Assembly: GCA_030824965.1 (NCBI GenBank)
Contig: JAPJQV010000004.1
Coordinates: 62,001-126,000 of the forward strand
From: Micavibrio sp.
GTDB lineage: Bacteria; Pseudomonadota; Alphaproteobacteria; Micavibrionales; Micavibrionaceae
DNA: 64,000 nucleotides
Direction of reading: 5' to 3'
Position numbers and translations under genes: made by a program. Within the stretch, counting starts at the first letter, position 1. Each line of letters starts with the position of its first letter. Positions 1 to 7,967 of this stretch are shown here, piece after piece. The notes under the pieces are model-generated. The model worked only from the letters and a program-made list of their open reading frames with translations, was not told the origin of the DNA and searched no databases.

Positions 1-2
1 AC

Positions 3-122
3 CTGCCGACTTGGACGATGCTATCTGGTGCCACACTTATTATCGGTAGCAATGCCTTGATTATCTGGCGCGAACATCTTCATAAGCGCAAGCACCTCGA
101 GTCGCCGTTGATCGGGAGTTGA
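3..122 (+). CDS. C-terminal end of a DMT/EamA-family transporter (partial)
   Basis: Only the last 39 codons lie in the window; the gene enters from the left edge. The peptide has a hydrophobic stretch (LSGATLIIGSNALIIW) followed by a charged tail with REH and KRKH. That is how the last membrane helix and cytoplasmic tail of EamA-type drug/metabolite transporters end. Its stop codon at 120-122 abuts the stop of the convergent lipoprotein gene. The substrate cannot be told from this fragment. The family call rests on a short C-terminus and is moderate. Confidence 0.5.
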   Translation: MPTWTMLSGATLIIGSNALIIWREHLHKRKHLESPLIGS

Positions 123-611
123 TTATTGAAGATCCAGCCCGTTCTTGGAATAGATGCCGATCGCTTTACCTGTACGGAAATCGATCAGGTAAAACATCTT
201 GGCTTTCGATTTTTCCGTGACTTTATAGATCGCATCCATGGTTTCCATGACACGGCGCTTATCCGCCCCACCAAGATGGTAAAAATTTGGACCGACCTCA
301 ACATAAGGTTTGCTGGCTCCGAAATCCTGATCGCGCAGGATATCGGCCACATACCATTTACGTACCAAATCTGTCGGCTTGCCGCCGTTCATGTCCACCC
401 ATTCTTTCGGCGTCCACTGGGTGTCACTGAGTTTATTGTCATCCCACTGCGTATTGTGCGGCTCGGTCGCCGTTTCGTAATAAGGCTGGAAATCCTGATT
501 ATACCAGTGCGAGGGCCACCAGATGCGATCCATGAATTTAGGTCCCGGCGGCTTGGAACAGGCCGTGAGTCCTAAAACCGCAAAAACCGCTAATGCTGTG
601 AATTTCTTCAT
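123..611 (-). CDS. Small lipoprotein of unknown function
   Basis: The 162-residue product starts MKKFTALAVFAVLGLTACS, a lipoprotein signal peptide with lipobox LTAC and lipidated Cys18. The mature part is rich in Trp, Tyr and Asp (IWWPSHWYNQDF, then TQWDDNKLSDTQWTPKEWVD) and ends with a FYLIDFRTGKAIGIYSKNG stretch that resembles a small beta domain. Only one Cys is present, the lipidated one. No family is recognised. It is monocistronic between a convergent transporter and a divergent broken gene. It probably sits in the periplasm or outer membrane. Confidence 0.75.
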   Translation of the reverse strand: MKKFTALAVFAVLGLTACSKPPGPKFMDRIWWPSHWYNQDFQPYYETATEPHNTQWDDNKLSDTQWTPKEWVDMNGGKPTDLVRKWYVADILRDQDFGASKPYVEVGPNFYHLGGADKRRVMETMDAIYKVTEKSKAKMFYLIDFRTGKAIGIYSKNGLDLQ

Positions 612-661
612 AAAAATGACCCTTTACCACTTATTTAGGGATTATATGATAAATTTAGAGG

Positions 662-894
662 ATGATAAACCCGCTTTCAAACGCCTTGTCCGGCATGATG
701 AATGCTTCAAAGAAGCTGGATTCGGCTGCGCAGAATATCGCTAATGGCAGTAATGATGGATATCAGGTCAATTTGGATCAGGAAGTCTTAAAACGATGCA
801 AGCGCAACAGGATTTTGAAGCCAATGCTTTGGTTTTAAGTCGCACGGCATCCATGCAAAAGGCTCTGGGCAATATTTTCGACGAAACGGTATGA
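662..894 (+). pseudogene. Flagellar rod/hook-like short protein, broken by a frameshift
   Basis: From ATG 662 one frame reads MINPLSNALSGMMNASKKLD then SAAQNIANGSNDGYQVNLDQEVLK, the classic N-terminal signature of flagellar rod/hook proteins (FlgB/FlgC/FlgE family). That frame runs on to a stop at 836-838. The matching C-terminal signature (MQAQQDFEANALVLSRTASM, then QKALGNIFDETV) continues in another frame from about 787-798 to the stop at 892-894. Joining the two needs a -1 shift near the short A run at 790-793 and gives about 77 residues. It is a decayed gene, a sequencing error, or less likely a programmed frameshift. No other flagellar gene is nearby. Confidence 0.6.
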
Positions 895-895
895 A

Positions 896-1141
896 TCAGC
901 CGCAATTTACGGCGATAATCTCATCATTATTGCGAATAACATTGACTCGGCCAGGTTTCTTTTCAAAGCCTAGGAAGCTGTCCGGGTATAAAATTCTGAC
1001 TTCTTTACCTGACGACCTGACCGCTTCTACTTCCGAACCGTAGACACTCTTGCCCACAAGGTTTCGATAAGCGCAGTTCGTTGTTTCACCTGCCGCGCAG
1101 GACGTTAAAAGCAGCGCGCCTAATATTATAACTTTTTGCAT
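896..1141 (-). CDS. I78-family peptidase inhibitor-like lipoprotein
   Basis: Starting at the Met of MQKVIILGALLLTSCAAGE gives a lipoprotein signal with lipobox LTSC; an upstream in-frame Met would put 14 extra residues before the signal peptide. The 81-residue product has the I78 inhibitor layout: NLVGKSV, then EVRILYPDSF, then RVNVIRNNDEIIAVNCG, matching the RVIxPG...RLNV-xxDxxG-I-xVxCG pattern of that family. The conserved pair of Cys that bracket the fold is present. It probably protects envelope proteins from serine proteases. It is divergent from the MliC-like lipoprotein gene, another envelope inhibitor. Confidence 0.6.
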   Translation of the reverse strand: MQKVIILGALLLTSCAAGETTNCAYRNLVGKSVYGSEVEAVRSSGKEVRILYPDSFLGFEKKPGRVNVIRNNDEIIAVNCG

Positions 1142-1195
1142 GATCTGGCCCTCTTCTTGCAACTGTTCAGCGCCATGATACAATCGGACTTAGCC

Positions 1196-1597
1196 ATGAA
1201 GAAGAAAAAAATGCGCCTTACTCCCTTGATCTTGATCGGCAGCCTCGGCTTTCTAAGCGGCTGTGTCATGTATAAAGAACCGCCTCCGGCTTTATCTGTT
1301 GAATACGGCTCTTATTCTTGCAATGCCAGCCGCCAATTCGTCGCGGAATTTGAAAATGAAGGAGAACGTGTGGCAGTTATGATGGACGGACGTACCCGGA
1401 CATTTATCCGCGATGCAAGCGGTGTTTATCACGATGCGTCAATGAAATTAACCGGAAGCGAAACGCATCCCATTACAATCTACGAAAACGGCGTTCCGAT
1501 TCTCGAAAATTGCGTTCCTGTGACTACCCAAAAACAATACTACAGAAAAGACGAGAAGTTCCGACCTTTTGACGTTCATCGCGATCTGGAAAATTGA
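1196..1597 (+). CDS. MliC-like lipoprotein (C-type lysozyme inhibitor family)
   Basis: I chose ATG 1196 because it begins MKKKKMRLTPLILIGSLGFL followed by the lipobox SGC. The mature domain of about 105 residues has the MliC pattern: a YSCNASRQFVAEFENEGERV strand pair, MMDGRTRTF, an ASGVYHDASMKLTG turn, and a closing Cys (ILENCVPV) to pair with the one in YSCN. MliC proteins are surface or periplasmic lipoproteins that block C-type lysozyme. Divergent from the I78-like gene and convergent with ybaL, whose stop codon directly follows this one. Assignment is by pattern only. Confidence 0.55.
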   Translation: MKKKKMRLTPLILIGSLGFLSGCVMYKEPPPALSVEYGSYSCNASRQFVAEFENEGERVAVMMDGRTRTFIRDASGVYHDASMKLTGSETHPITIYENGVPILENCVPVTTQKQYYRKDEKFRPFDVHRDLEN

Positions 1598-3340
1598 TTA
1601 AACTTCTTCGCCCGTATAATTCACATCCGGACGGCGGCGGTTTTCAATCTTCATTTCTGAAACATAACGTGCCATGCGGCGTCCGATCTCATGCGCGCCG
1701 GATACGGCCAGATCAACTTCGTTTTCCTGAAAATATCCTAACTCTTCCTCGTTATGCGCGCGCACTAATATCTTAATGTCAGGATTTATTGCGCGGGCCG
1801 CCAGCACAATGCGCCGAGCTTCGAAGACGTCAGGCACCGCTATAATGAGTGCCATGGCGCGCTTGATTTGCGCCTCTTCCAAAATCGCGCCATCGCCTGC
1901 ATCCGCCGCCAACGCATAAAAACCACGCCTGCGTAAGTCTTTGACCCGCTCGCGATTTCCATCAATGATCACAAGATCGAAATCGTATTCCTGTAAATAA
2001 CGCCGGATGTATTTGCCGACGCGCCCATGGCCTATCATGATAACGATATTATTCAGACCTGCCTTTTCTTTTTCAAGCATGTGCGCGAGCCTGTCGCGTT
2101 TCATATTGAAACGGTTACGAAGCCGCGGACGACGATCGACAAATCCGTAGAGCTTGCGGGCGGCGATAAACATAAGGGGATTAAAAGAAATAGAGACGAT
2201 CGCGCCTGCCAATATCAGATCGCGGCCGTCTTTGGGCAATATCTCAAGCGTCATGCCAAGGGCGATTAGAATAAAAGAAAATTCGCCGATCTGCGCCAGA
2301 CCTGCCGACACTAGCAATCCCGTTCGCAAAGGATAGCCGAATAACATCACAATCAGAAATGCAACGATAGATTTACCGAACATAATGACAAAAGCGACCA
2401 ACATCACTTTAAATGGTTCTTCAACGATAATTTCCGGATCGAATAGCATTCCGACCGAAACGAAGAATAATACCGCGAAGGCATCCTGAAAGGGTAACGC
2501 TCTGTCCGCAACTTCATGATTGAGATTGGATTCTTTGATCATCATACCGGAGAAAAAAGCACCAAGCGCAAAAGAAACGCCGAATAATTTAGCTGCGGCG
2601 AAAGCGACGCCGATTGCGGCGGCAAAAACCGCCAGCGTAAATAATTCACGGGAGCCTGTGCGTGCTACATAAGCAAGCAGCCATGGAAAAAACCGTCGTC
2701 CGACGATCAGCATAACCGCAAGAAAAGCGCAAACCTTGGCCCCGGCAAATAGTAATTGCTGCCAGATCGGTCCAGATATGCTTCCCTCGCTGACACCTGG
2801 AATATCCTCGCCGGGAGCAGCTAATGCTGGAATAAGAACAAGAGCCAGGACCATGACCAAGTCTTCTACGATCAGCCACCCGACCGTAATTTGACCATCC
2901 GTTGTCTGAATTAGATTATTTTCTTCCAATGAGCGCAGTAATACGACTGTACTTGCAACCGATAAAGCCAGACCAAAAAGAAGGCCGCTGGAAAGCGGCC
3001 AGCCCCAGCAATGTCCGATCCATGCGCCCATGGCCATTGTCGCACCGATTTGCGCAACGGCACCGGGAACGGCAATTTTTCGAACGTCCATTAAATCTTT
3101 AAGGGAGAAGTGCAAACCTACACCGAACATCAAAAGTACAATGCCGATTTCCGACAGCTCTTCGGCAATCTTCAGATCTGCCATAAAGCCTGGAGAATAT
3201 GGACCGATTAGAACACCCGCAAAAAGATAGCCGACAATAGGGGGAATTCTAAATTTCGACGCAATAAGGCCGCAGGCAAAAGCTAGGCTTAAGCCCACGG
3301 CTAAAGTCGTCACCAGTGGCAGTTCGTGTGATATGGCCAT
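1598..3340 (-). CDS. ybaL: YbaL-type K+/H+ antiporter with TrkA-N domain
   Basis: 580 residues. About the first 385 form a CPA2 Na+/H+-exchanger membrane domain (PIVGYLFAGVLIGPYSPGF, then GIVLLMFGVGLHFSLKDL and SVASTVVLLRSLEE). A cytoplasmic TrkA-N/RCK nucleotide-binding domain follows, with the Rossmann motif GHGRVGK and downstream acidic residues (VIIDGNRERVKDL). The N-terminal domain closely follows E. coli YbaL, including the WLIVEDLVMVLALVLIPA helix. Such proteins move K+ or Na+ against H+ across the inner membrane under nucleotide or redox control. Monocistronic on this strand; the next gene upstream is emrB. Confidence 0.88.
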   Translation of the reverse strand: MAISHELPLVTTLAVGLSLAFACGLIASKFRIPPIVGYLFAGVLIGPYSPGFMADLKIAEELSEIGIVLLMFGVGLHFSLKDLMDVRKIAVPGAVAQIGATMAMGAWIGHCWGWPLSSGLLFGLALSVASTVVLLRSLEENNLIQTTDGQITVGWLIVEDLVMVLALVLIPALAAPGEDIPGVSEGSISGPIWQQLLFAGAKVCAFLAVMLIVGRRFFPWLLAYVARTGSRELFTLAVFAAAIGVAFAAAKLFGVSFALGAFFSGMMIKESNLNHEVADRALPFQDAFAVLFFVSVGMLFDPEIIVEEPFKVMLVAFVIMFGKSIVAFLIVMLFGYPLRTGLLVSAGLAQIGEFSFILIALGMTLEILPKDGRDLILAGAIVSISFNPLMFIAARKLYGFVDRRPRLRNRFNMKRDRLAHMLEKEKAGLNNIVIMIGHGRVGKYIRRYLQEYDFDLVIIDGNRERVKDLRRRGFYALAADAGDGAILEEAQIKRAMALIIAVPDVFEARRIVLAARAINPDIKILVRAHNEEELGYFQENEVDLAVSGAHEIGRRMARYVSEMKIENRRRPDVNYTGEEV

Positions 3341-3402
3341 GTATTTATGCTAACATGCTGATAAGCATAAAGTTTCATAAATTAATTTCGAATTTTACTC
3401 GA

Positions 3403-4914
3403 TTAATGCGCTGCGGAAGTATCGGCGACACGATTCGGTTTTGGCGCAAACCAGATTGCAAGTGCCGCAAAAACAAAGGTGCAAGCCGAGATCAGAAAAA
3501 TATGATTAGTTGCCAGCATAACGGCCTGGGATTGAACCATTTGATCGAGCATGGCAACCCCGACATCACCGCTTTGGGCCAATTGTGGCGGCATTTGGAT
3601 TTTTCCAACAAGCTCGTCTTTATACATAGAGGCATCGTTCTCCCAGCTGGTGGTGACGATCGATGTTGCAAAAGCACCCGCCAGCGTGCGAAGGAAACTC
3701 ATCAATCCTGCGGCCGACGCCGTTTCTTTTTCCAATACACTGGCCAAAGCGAGGCCTGTCAGCGGAACAAAAAAGAACGGCATGCCCAATCCTTGAATGA
3801 ACATCGGAATCGACACCTGCCAATGCGTCATATCGGTCGTGCCGAAAGAGCGAACGAAAGTCCAGAGCCCGAGCCACATGACGCCACCGAAAACCAGATA
3901 TCTCGGATCGAATTTTGTCGAAAGCTTAGCAGCGAATGGCGCTGCGATAACAGCAAGCATGCCTAAGGCACATGTTGTAAGGCCTGACCATTCCGCTGTA
4001 TATCCCATATAGGTTTGCAGCCAGAGCGGCGTTAATACCACAGAACCGAAGAAGGCGCCAAAGGCAAGCGAGATGGTCAAAACACTTGCCGAGAATCCCC
4101 GATGTCGAAATACCCGTAAATCGACAATTGGGTTTTCCTGCGTCAATTCCCAGATAAGAAATGATATAAATCCAATTACAGCGACAATCAGAAGAATGCA
4201 AATCTCGGTGGACGCAAACCAGTCGAGCTTCTTTCCTTCATCAAGCATGATCTGCAATGCCGCAACCCATGTCACCAAAAGCGCCAATCCTATAAAATCT
4301 ATCTTGGCCTTAATCACCTTTGTCTCAAAGCGTTGCAGCATCTTCCAGATCAGGAACGCGGCGACAGCCGCCAAAGGAATATTGATATAAAAAATATAAG
4401 GCCAGCCCCAATTGTCACTGATATGTCCGCCAAAAACAGGGCCCAAAACCGGTGCGATCAATGTCGTCATCGCCCATAGCCCCATCGCCGCGCCTTGCTT
4501 TTCTTTTGGGAAAATTCGCATGAGAAGAGTCTGGGATAGCGGCATCAGGGGCCCGCCAGCGAAACCCTGCAAGATCCGGCTAATGACAAGAAAGCCCAAA
4601 GAGTTCGCCAATCCACACAGCATGGAGAAAATACCGAACATCAGCATGGCAAATGTAAACACGCGCAGCGTACCGAAACGCGAAGCCAACCAACCGGTGA
4701 GCGGAACCGTAATCGCTTCCGCCACCGCATAGGATGTAATGACGTAAGTACCTTCGCTTGGCGAAATCGCAAGACCGCCGGCGATATGGGGAACAGAGAC
4801 ATTGGCTATCGTCATATCGAGAACGACAATAAAATTCGACGCTGCCAGTAAAAGCCCGGCGATGAGAAGCTCGCTACCTTGTAAAGGCTTAACCGGTTTT
4901 TCAAAATCGGTCAT
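3403..4914 (-). CDS. emrB: EmrB/QacA-type MFS multidrug exporter (DHA2, 14 TM)
   Basis: 503 residues with about 14 predicted membrane helices. It carries the DHA2 signature in helix 1 (FIVVLDMTIANVSVPHIAGG), motif A-like GWLASRFGTLRVF, and the helix-5 motif GPLMPLSQTLLMRIFPKEKQ. It exports hydrophobic toxic compounds across the inner membrane using H+ antiport. Its start overlaps the stop of emrA by 4 nt, and nodT lies upstream, so the three form one tripartite pump operon likely repressed by the divergent TetR gene. The substrate is unknown. Confidence 0.9.
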   Translation of the reverse strand: MTDFEKPVKPLQGSELLIAGLLLAASNFIVVLDMTIANVSVPHIAGGLAISPSEGTYVITSYAVAEAITVPLTGWLASRFGTLRVFTFAMLMFGIFSMLCGLANSLGFLVISRILQGFAGGPLMPLSQTLLMRIFPKEKQGAAMGLWAMTTLIAPVLGPVFGGHISDNWGWPYIFYINIPLAAVAAFLIWKMLQRFETKVIKAKIDFIGLALLVTWVAALQIMLDEGKKLDWFASTEICILLIVAVIGFISFLIWELTQENPIVDLRVFRHRGFSASVLTISLAFGAFFGSVVLTPLWLQTYMGYTAEWSGLTTCALGMLAVIAAPFAAKLSTKFDPRYLVFGGVMWLGLWTFVRSFGTTDMTHWQVSIPMFIQGLGMPFFFVPLTGLALASVLEKETASAAGLMSFLRTLAGAFATSIVTTSWENDASMYKDELVGKIQMPPQLAQSGDVGVAMLDQMVQSQAVMLATNHIFLISACTFVFAALAIWFAPKPNRVADTSAAH

Positions 4915-5822
4915 TCATGCGCGTCCGAAATATCGATTGTCGCCTTCATCGAAAGGCCGACTTGCAAAGGATGCTCAGCTAATTCTTTTGAATCAAGTTC
5001 AATCCGGACAGGCAAGCGCTGCACTACCTTGATCCAGTTACCGGTCGCGTTTTGAGCCGGGATAATGGCAAAGGCGGCTCCTGTCCCGCCGGAAAATCCT
5101 GCGACCTTGCCGTGGTATTTTACATCATCGCCATAAATATCGGCTTCGAGTTCAACCGGCATACCAATCTTCACTTTTTTCAACTGAACTTCTTTAAAAT
5201 TTGCGTCGATATGAACTTTATCAAGCGGCACGACAGACAATAACGGTGTACCGATCTGAACACGCTGACCAAGCTGGACGCTGCGCTTGGCAATCACGCC
5301 ATCGATCGGGGCGCGAATGATTGTACGTTCCAAATCAATCTGCGCCTGATCTCCCCGGGCCTTTGCTGCATCAAAAGATGCGATTGCGGCTTTATAGGCA
5401 TTCTCAGCAGATGTCAGTTCCTCGCCCGACACAGACCCCGATTGGGCCAAAGCCTGACGTCGATCAAAATCAACCTTGGCACGATCCAGATTCGTCTGCA
5501 TTTGCGCGAGTTGCGCCACCGCCTGCGCCAGTGCGAGTTTTGCATCGACATCATCTATAATGACTAATACGTCACCGGCTTTTACTTTTTGCGTATCAAT
5601 GACTTCGATATTTTTGACCGTCCCGCCAATTGATGGCGTAACCTGTGCCATTTCCGCACCGACATAGGCATTATCTGTCGAGACATAATTTCGTGCATGC
5701 AAAAACCAGTACGCTCCAACAATAGTAGCAACAATAAAGATCACAAGAAAAAGAATACCGAAAAGTTTTTTTCTTTTGTTGGATTGCTTTGTTTTTACTT
5801 GCTCTGGTTGATTATCCTGCAT
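4911..5822 (-). CDS. emrA: EmrA-type membrane fusion protein (HlyD family)
   Basis: 303 residues: a Lys-rich cytoplasmic N-terminus (KQSNKRKK), one membrane helix at about 19-42, a biotinyl/lipoyl-like half domain (DNAYVGAEMAQVTPSIGGTV and VKAGDVLVIIDD), a coiled-coil hairpin (about 95-160), the second lipoyl half (TIIRAPIDGVIAKRSVQLGQ), then a beta-barrel domain. It is the periplasmic adaptor between EmrB and the outer-membrane channel. It lies 20 nt downstream of nodT and overlaps emrB by 4 nt. Slightly shorter than E. coli EmrA (390) because of a short hairpin. Confidence 0.9.
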   Translation of the reverse strand: MQDNQPEQVKTKQSNKRKKLFGILFLVIFIVATIVGAYWFLHARNYVSTDNAYVGAEMAQVTPSIGGTVKNIEVIDTQKVKAGDVLVIIDDVDAKLALAQAVAQLAQMQTNLDRAKVDFDRRQALAQSGSVSGEELTSAENAYKAAIASFDAAKARGDQAQIDLERTIIRAPIDGVIAKRSVQLGQRVQIGTPLLSVVPLDKVHIDANFKEVQLKKVKIGMPVELEADIYGDDVKYHGKVAGFSGGTGAAFAIIPAQNATGNWIKVVQRLPVRIELDSKELAEHPLQVGLSMKATIDISDAHE

Positions 5823-5842
5823 GATATCTGTCCTGCTCTAAA

Positions 5843-7267
5843 TTATTCTATACTATTAAATCCGCCACCGAGCGCCCGCACCATTTGAACGTCAAGCACA
5901 AAGGCCCGCGTTTTAATCTGTGACAATTCGCGGCGGCTCGACACAACGCCGTCTTCCGCTCTCAAGACATCCAGGTAAGGCGACAAACCGCCTTTATATC
6001 TATCCATGGCGACTTTGTAGGCACGCTCCGAGGCCTTGACCGCCTTCTCTGTTTTCTGCGTCCGGGCAATCAATGCTTTTTTGCTGGTTGCTGCATCCGC
6101 CACTTCATTCAACGCGTTGATTAAAGTCGAGTTATACTGGGCAACAGATGTTTCATATTGTGCGGCGTTTTGTTTATATTGCCCGGCCAAACGACCGCCT
6201 TCGAAAATCGGCAAAGAGATCGCCGGACCGAAAGCCCCGATAAACGAGCCTTGCTTGGTAAACAGATCTAGCCCTAAAGACTGTTGGCCGAAATAAGCGG
6301 CGAGATTAACGTTCGGATAAAAATCAGCCTTGGCCGCATCGACGCGTTTTGCCGCCGCCATGGCGATATATTTCGTTGCCAAAATATCAGGGCGGCGACC
6401 GATCAACTCCGCCGGTACATTATTCGGCAAACTAAAAGATTTCAGCGTTTTCATCTTCGGCCTGCCGATGGCAAGCGCCCGGTCCGGCCCCGCTCCGCTG
6501 AGCGCCGCCAGACGATTTTTCGTCAGGGCGATGGATTCATTCAAAGATTCAATTTCCGCTTCTGCCGAAGCCTGCGCCGCCAATTGCTGATCATAGCCGC
6601 CCGCATTTTCCAGACCTTCTTTGAAACGGTCATTGATAAGATTGGCTGTTTTACTGCGAATGTCCAAAGCATCTTGCGCGGCGTCAAGCGCGGCGTATTG
6701 CTGAACCAGTTGTGCATAGGTTTCGGCGATCCCTGCAGCTAGCGACAACCTCGCCTGCGCCGCCTGCAACTCCGCCGCTTTCTTGCCCGATATAGCCGCA
6801 TCCAGCAGATTTCTATTCTTACCCCAGAAATCAACCTGATAACCAATGTCAAGCGTTGCTCGCGCTGCATTTTGGAAACCATGTGGCACAAAATCCGCAG
6901 GAGCGCCGTTATAATAACTCTGTTTTACCTTCTGAACATAGGCGTTGCCTTCTAGATTTGGATATAATGCTGCTCCTTGCTGTTGCGCCAGACCTTCGGC
7001 TTGGCGAACCCGGGCTGCAGCCTCTGCGATATCCGGGGATTTTTCGAAAGATTCCTGAATAAGCAAATCCAGTTGCGGATCATTGTATTCCAACCACCAG
7101 CTATCAGTCGGCCATTCCGTATTCGTCGAAGAAAAACTCTGCTGCGTCTCAAGCGACGACATAGGACGGAAAGATAATAGCTGATCAAGATCCGGCACAT
7201 TGGCGCATCCGGACAGAAGAAGCGTCATTGAAATAGCGGCAAGAGGTATTTTCTTAAGGACTTGCAC
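5843..7267 (-). CDS. NodT-family outer-membrane efflux lipoprotein (TolC-like)
   Basis: 474 residues starting with GTG. The signal ends in lipobox LLLSGC (Cys21). The body has two outer-membrane-efflux repeats of long helices, with the family motifs WWLEYNDPQLDLLIQESFEK, PNLEGNAYVQK and LPIFEGGRLAGQY, and GRRPDILATKYIAMAA. NodT/OprM-type proteins form the trimeric channel of tripartite pumps. It is the first gene of the nodT-emrA-emrB operon; the TetR operator lies about 17 nt upstream of the GTG, so repression by blocking RNA polymerase is likely. Confidence 0.9.
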   Translation of the reverse strand: MQVLKKIPLAAISMTLLLSGCANVPDLDQLLSFRPMSSLETQQSFSSTNTEWPTDSWWLEYNDPQLDLLIQESFEKSPDIAEAAARVRQAEGLAQQQGAALYPNLEGNAYVQKVKQSYYNGAPADFVPHGFQNAARATLDIGYQVDFWGKNRNLLDAAISGKKAAELQAAQARLSLAAGIAETYAQLVQQYAALDAAQDALDIRSKTANLINDRFKEGLENAGGYDQQLAAQASAEAEIESLNESIALTKNRLAALSGAGPDRALAIGRPKMKTLKSFSLPNNVPAELIGRRPDILATKYIAMAAAKRVDAAKADFYPNVNLAAYFGQQSLGLDLFTKQGSFIGAFGPAISLPIFEGGRLAGQYKQNAAQYETSVAQYNSTLINALNEVADAATSKKALIARTQKTEKAVKASERAYKVAMDRYKGGLSPYLDVLRAEDGVVSSRRELSQIKTRAFVLDVQMVRALGGGFNSIE

Positions 7268-7284
7268 TTATGTGATCCATCATC

Positions 7285-7305
7285 TAAACTGTACAGTACG
7301 GTTTA
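7285..7305. promoter_or_regulatory. Operator-like palindrome between nodT-emrAB and tetR
   Basis: A 21-nt imperfect palindrome with arms TAAAC-T-GTAC and GTAC-G-GTTTA around a central A. Only one position pair (T/G) breaks the symmetry. It sits in the 100-nt divergent gap, 17 nt from the nodT GTG and 62 nt from the tetR ATG. Size and place fit a binding site for the TetR protein encoded next to it, which would control both directions. Binding is inferred. Confidence 0.7.
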
Positions 7306-7367
7306 ATTATAAATATTGTTTTAAATCTTCGTCAAGCGATAAATTATTAAATACGGATATAAGATAT

Positions 7368-7967
7368 ATGCGGGTCAAAACGGAAGAAAAGCGACAGCAA
7401 ATAATTGATATTGCCAGCAAACTCTTTCTGGAAAAGGGCTTTGACAGCCTGTCCATGTCCGATATCGCCGCCAAAGTCGGCGGTTCCAAAGCCACACTCT
7501 ACAGTTACTTCCAAAATAAGGAAGCGCTTTTTGTCGACGTTATGATGGCCAATGCACGCAAGCTCGCAGCTAAGGCTTTTGCCGCCCTGGAGACCAATCT
7601 ACCACTTGATAAAAAACTTGATTTGTTTGGCCGCGAATATCTGGCTTTCATACTATCGCAGGATATGATTGATATGAAACGTCGCGTGATCGCCCAGGCC
7701 GATAAAATCGAAATTGGTCATCATATCTATGAATGTGGAATCAAAGCTTCATGGAGCCGCGTGGCCGCGCTGCTGGACCAAGGTGTCCGCGACAAGAAAA
7801 TCAGGAAATGCGATACATGGCTTGCCGCCATGCAATTAAAAGCCTTGCTTGAAGCAGATTTATATACAAAGCGATTGATGGGCATCGAAAAAAATCTCAA
7901 TAAAAAACTTATTCCAGATGCAGTTAAAAACGCGCTTAAAGTTTTTCTGGCTTATTACAAAAATTGA
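7368..7967 (+). CDS. TetR-family repressor, likely of the adjacent efflux operon
   Basis: ATG 7368 is chosen because it begins MRVKTEEKRQQIIDIASKLF, the usual TetR start; the frame stays open upstream but that part has no family features and crosses the operator. 199 residues: an N-terminal helix-turn-helix (SMSDIAAKVGGSKATLYSYF, then QNKEALF) and a C-terminal ligand domain of the AcrR/TetR_C type. It most likely senses a pump substrate and releases the operator at 7285-7305. Its 3' end overlaps the convergent yegD-like gene by 13 nt. Confidence 0.88.
   Translation: MRVKTEEKRQQIIDIASKLFLEKGFDSLSMSDIAAKVGGSKATLYSYFQNKEALFVDVMMANARKLAAKAFAALETNLPLDKKLDLFGREYLAFILSQDMIDMKRRVIAQADKIEIGHHIYECGIKASWSRVAALLDQGVRDKKIRKCDTWLAAMQLKALLEADLYTKRLMGIEKNLNKKLIPDAVKNALKVFLAYYKN

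Noticed and set aside
126..575. 149-residue plus-strand frame at the left end
   Set aside because: Antisense to the lipoprotein gene 123-611, which has a clean signal peptide.
3341..3402. Terminator after emrB
   Set aside because: A TTTATGCT/AGCATAAA stem is present but no T-run follows on the minus strand, so it is not called.
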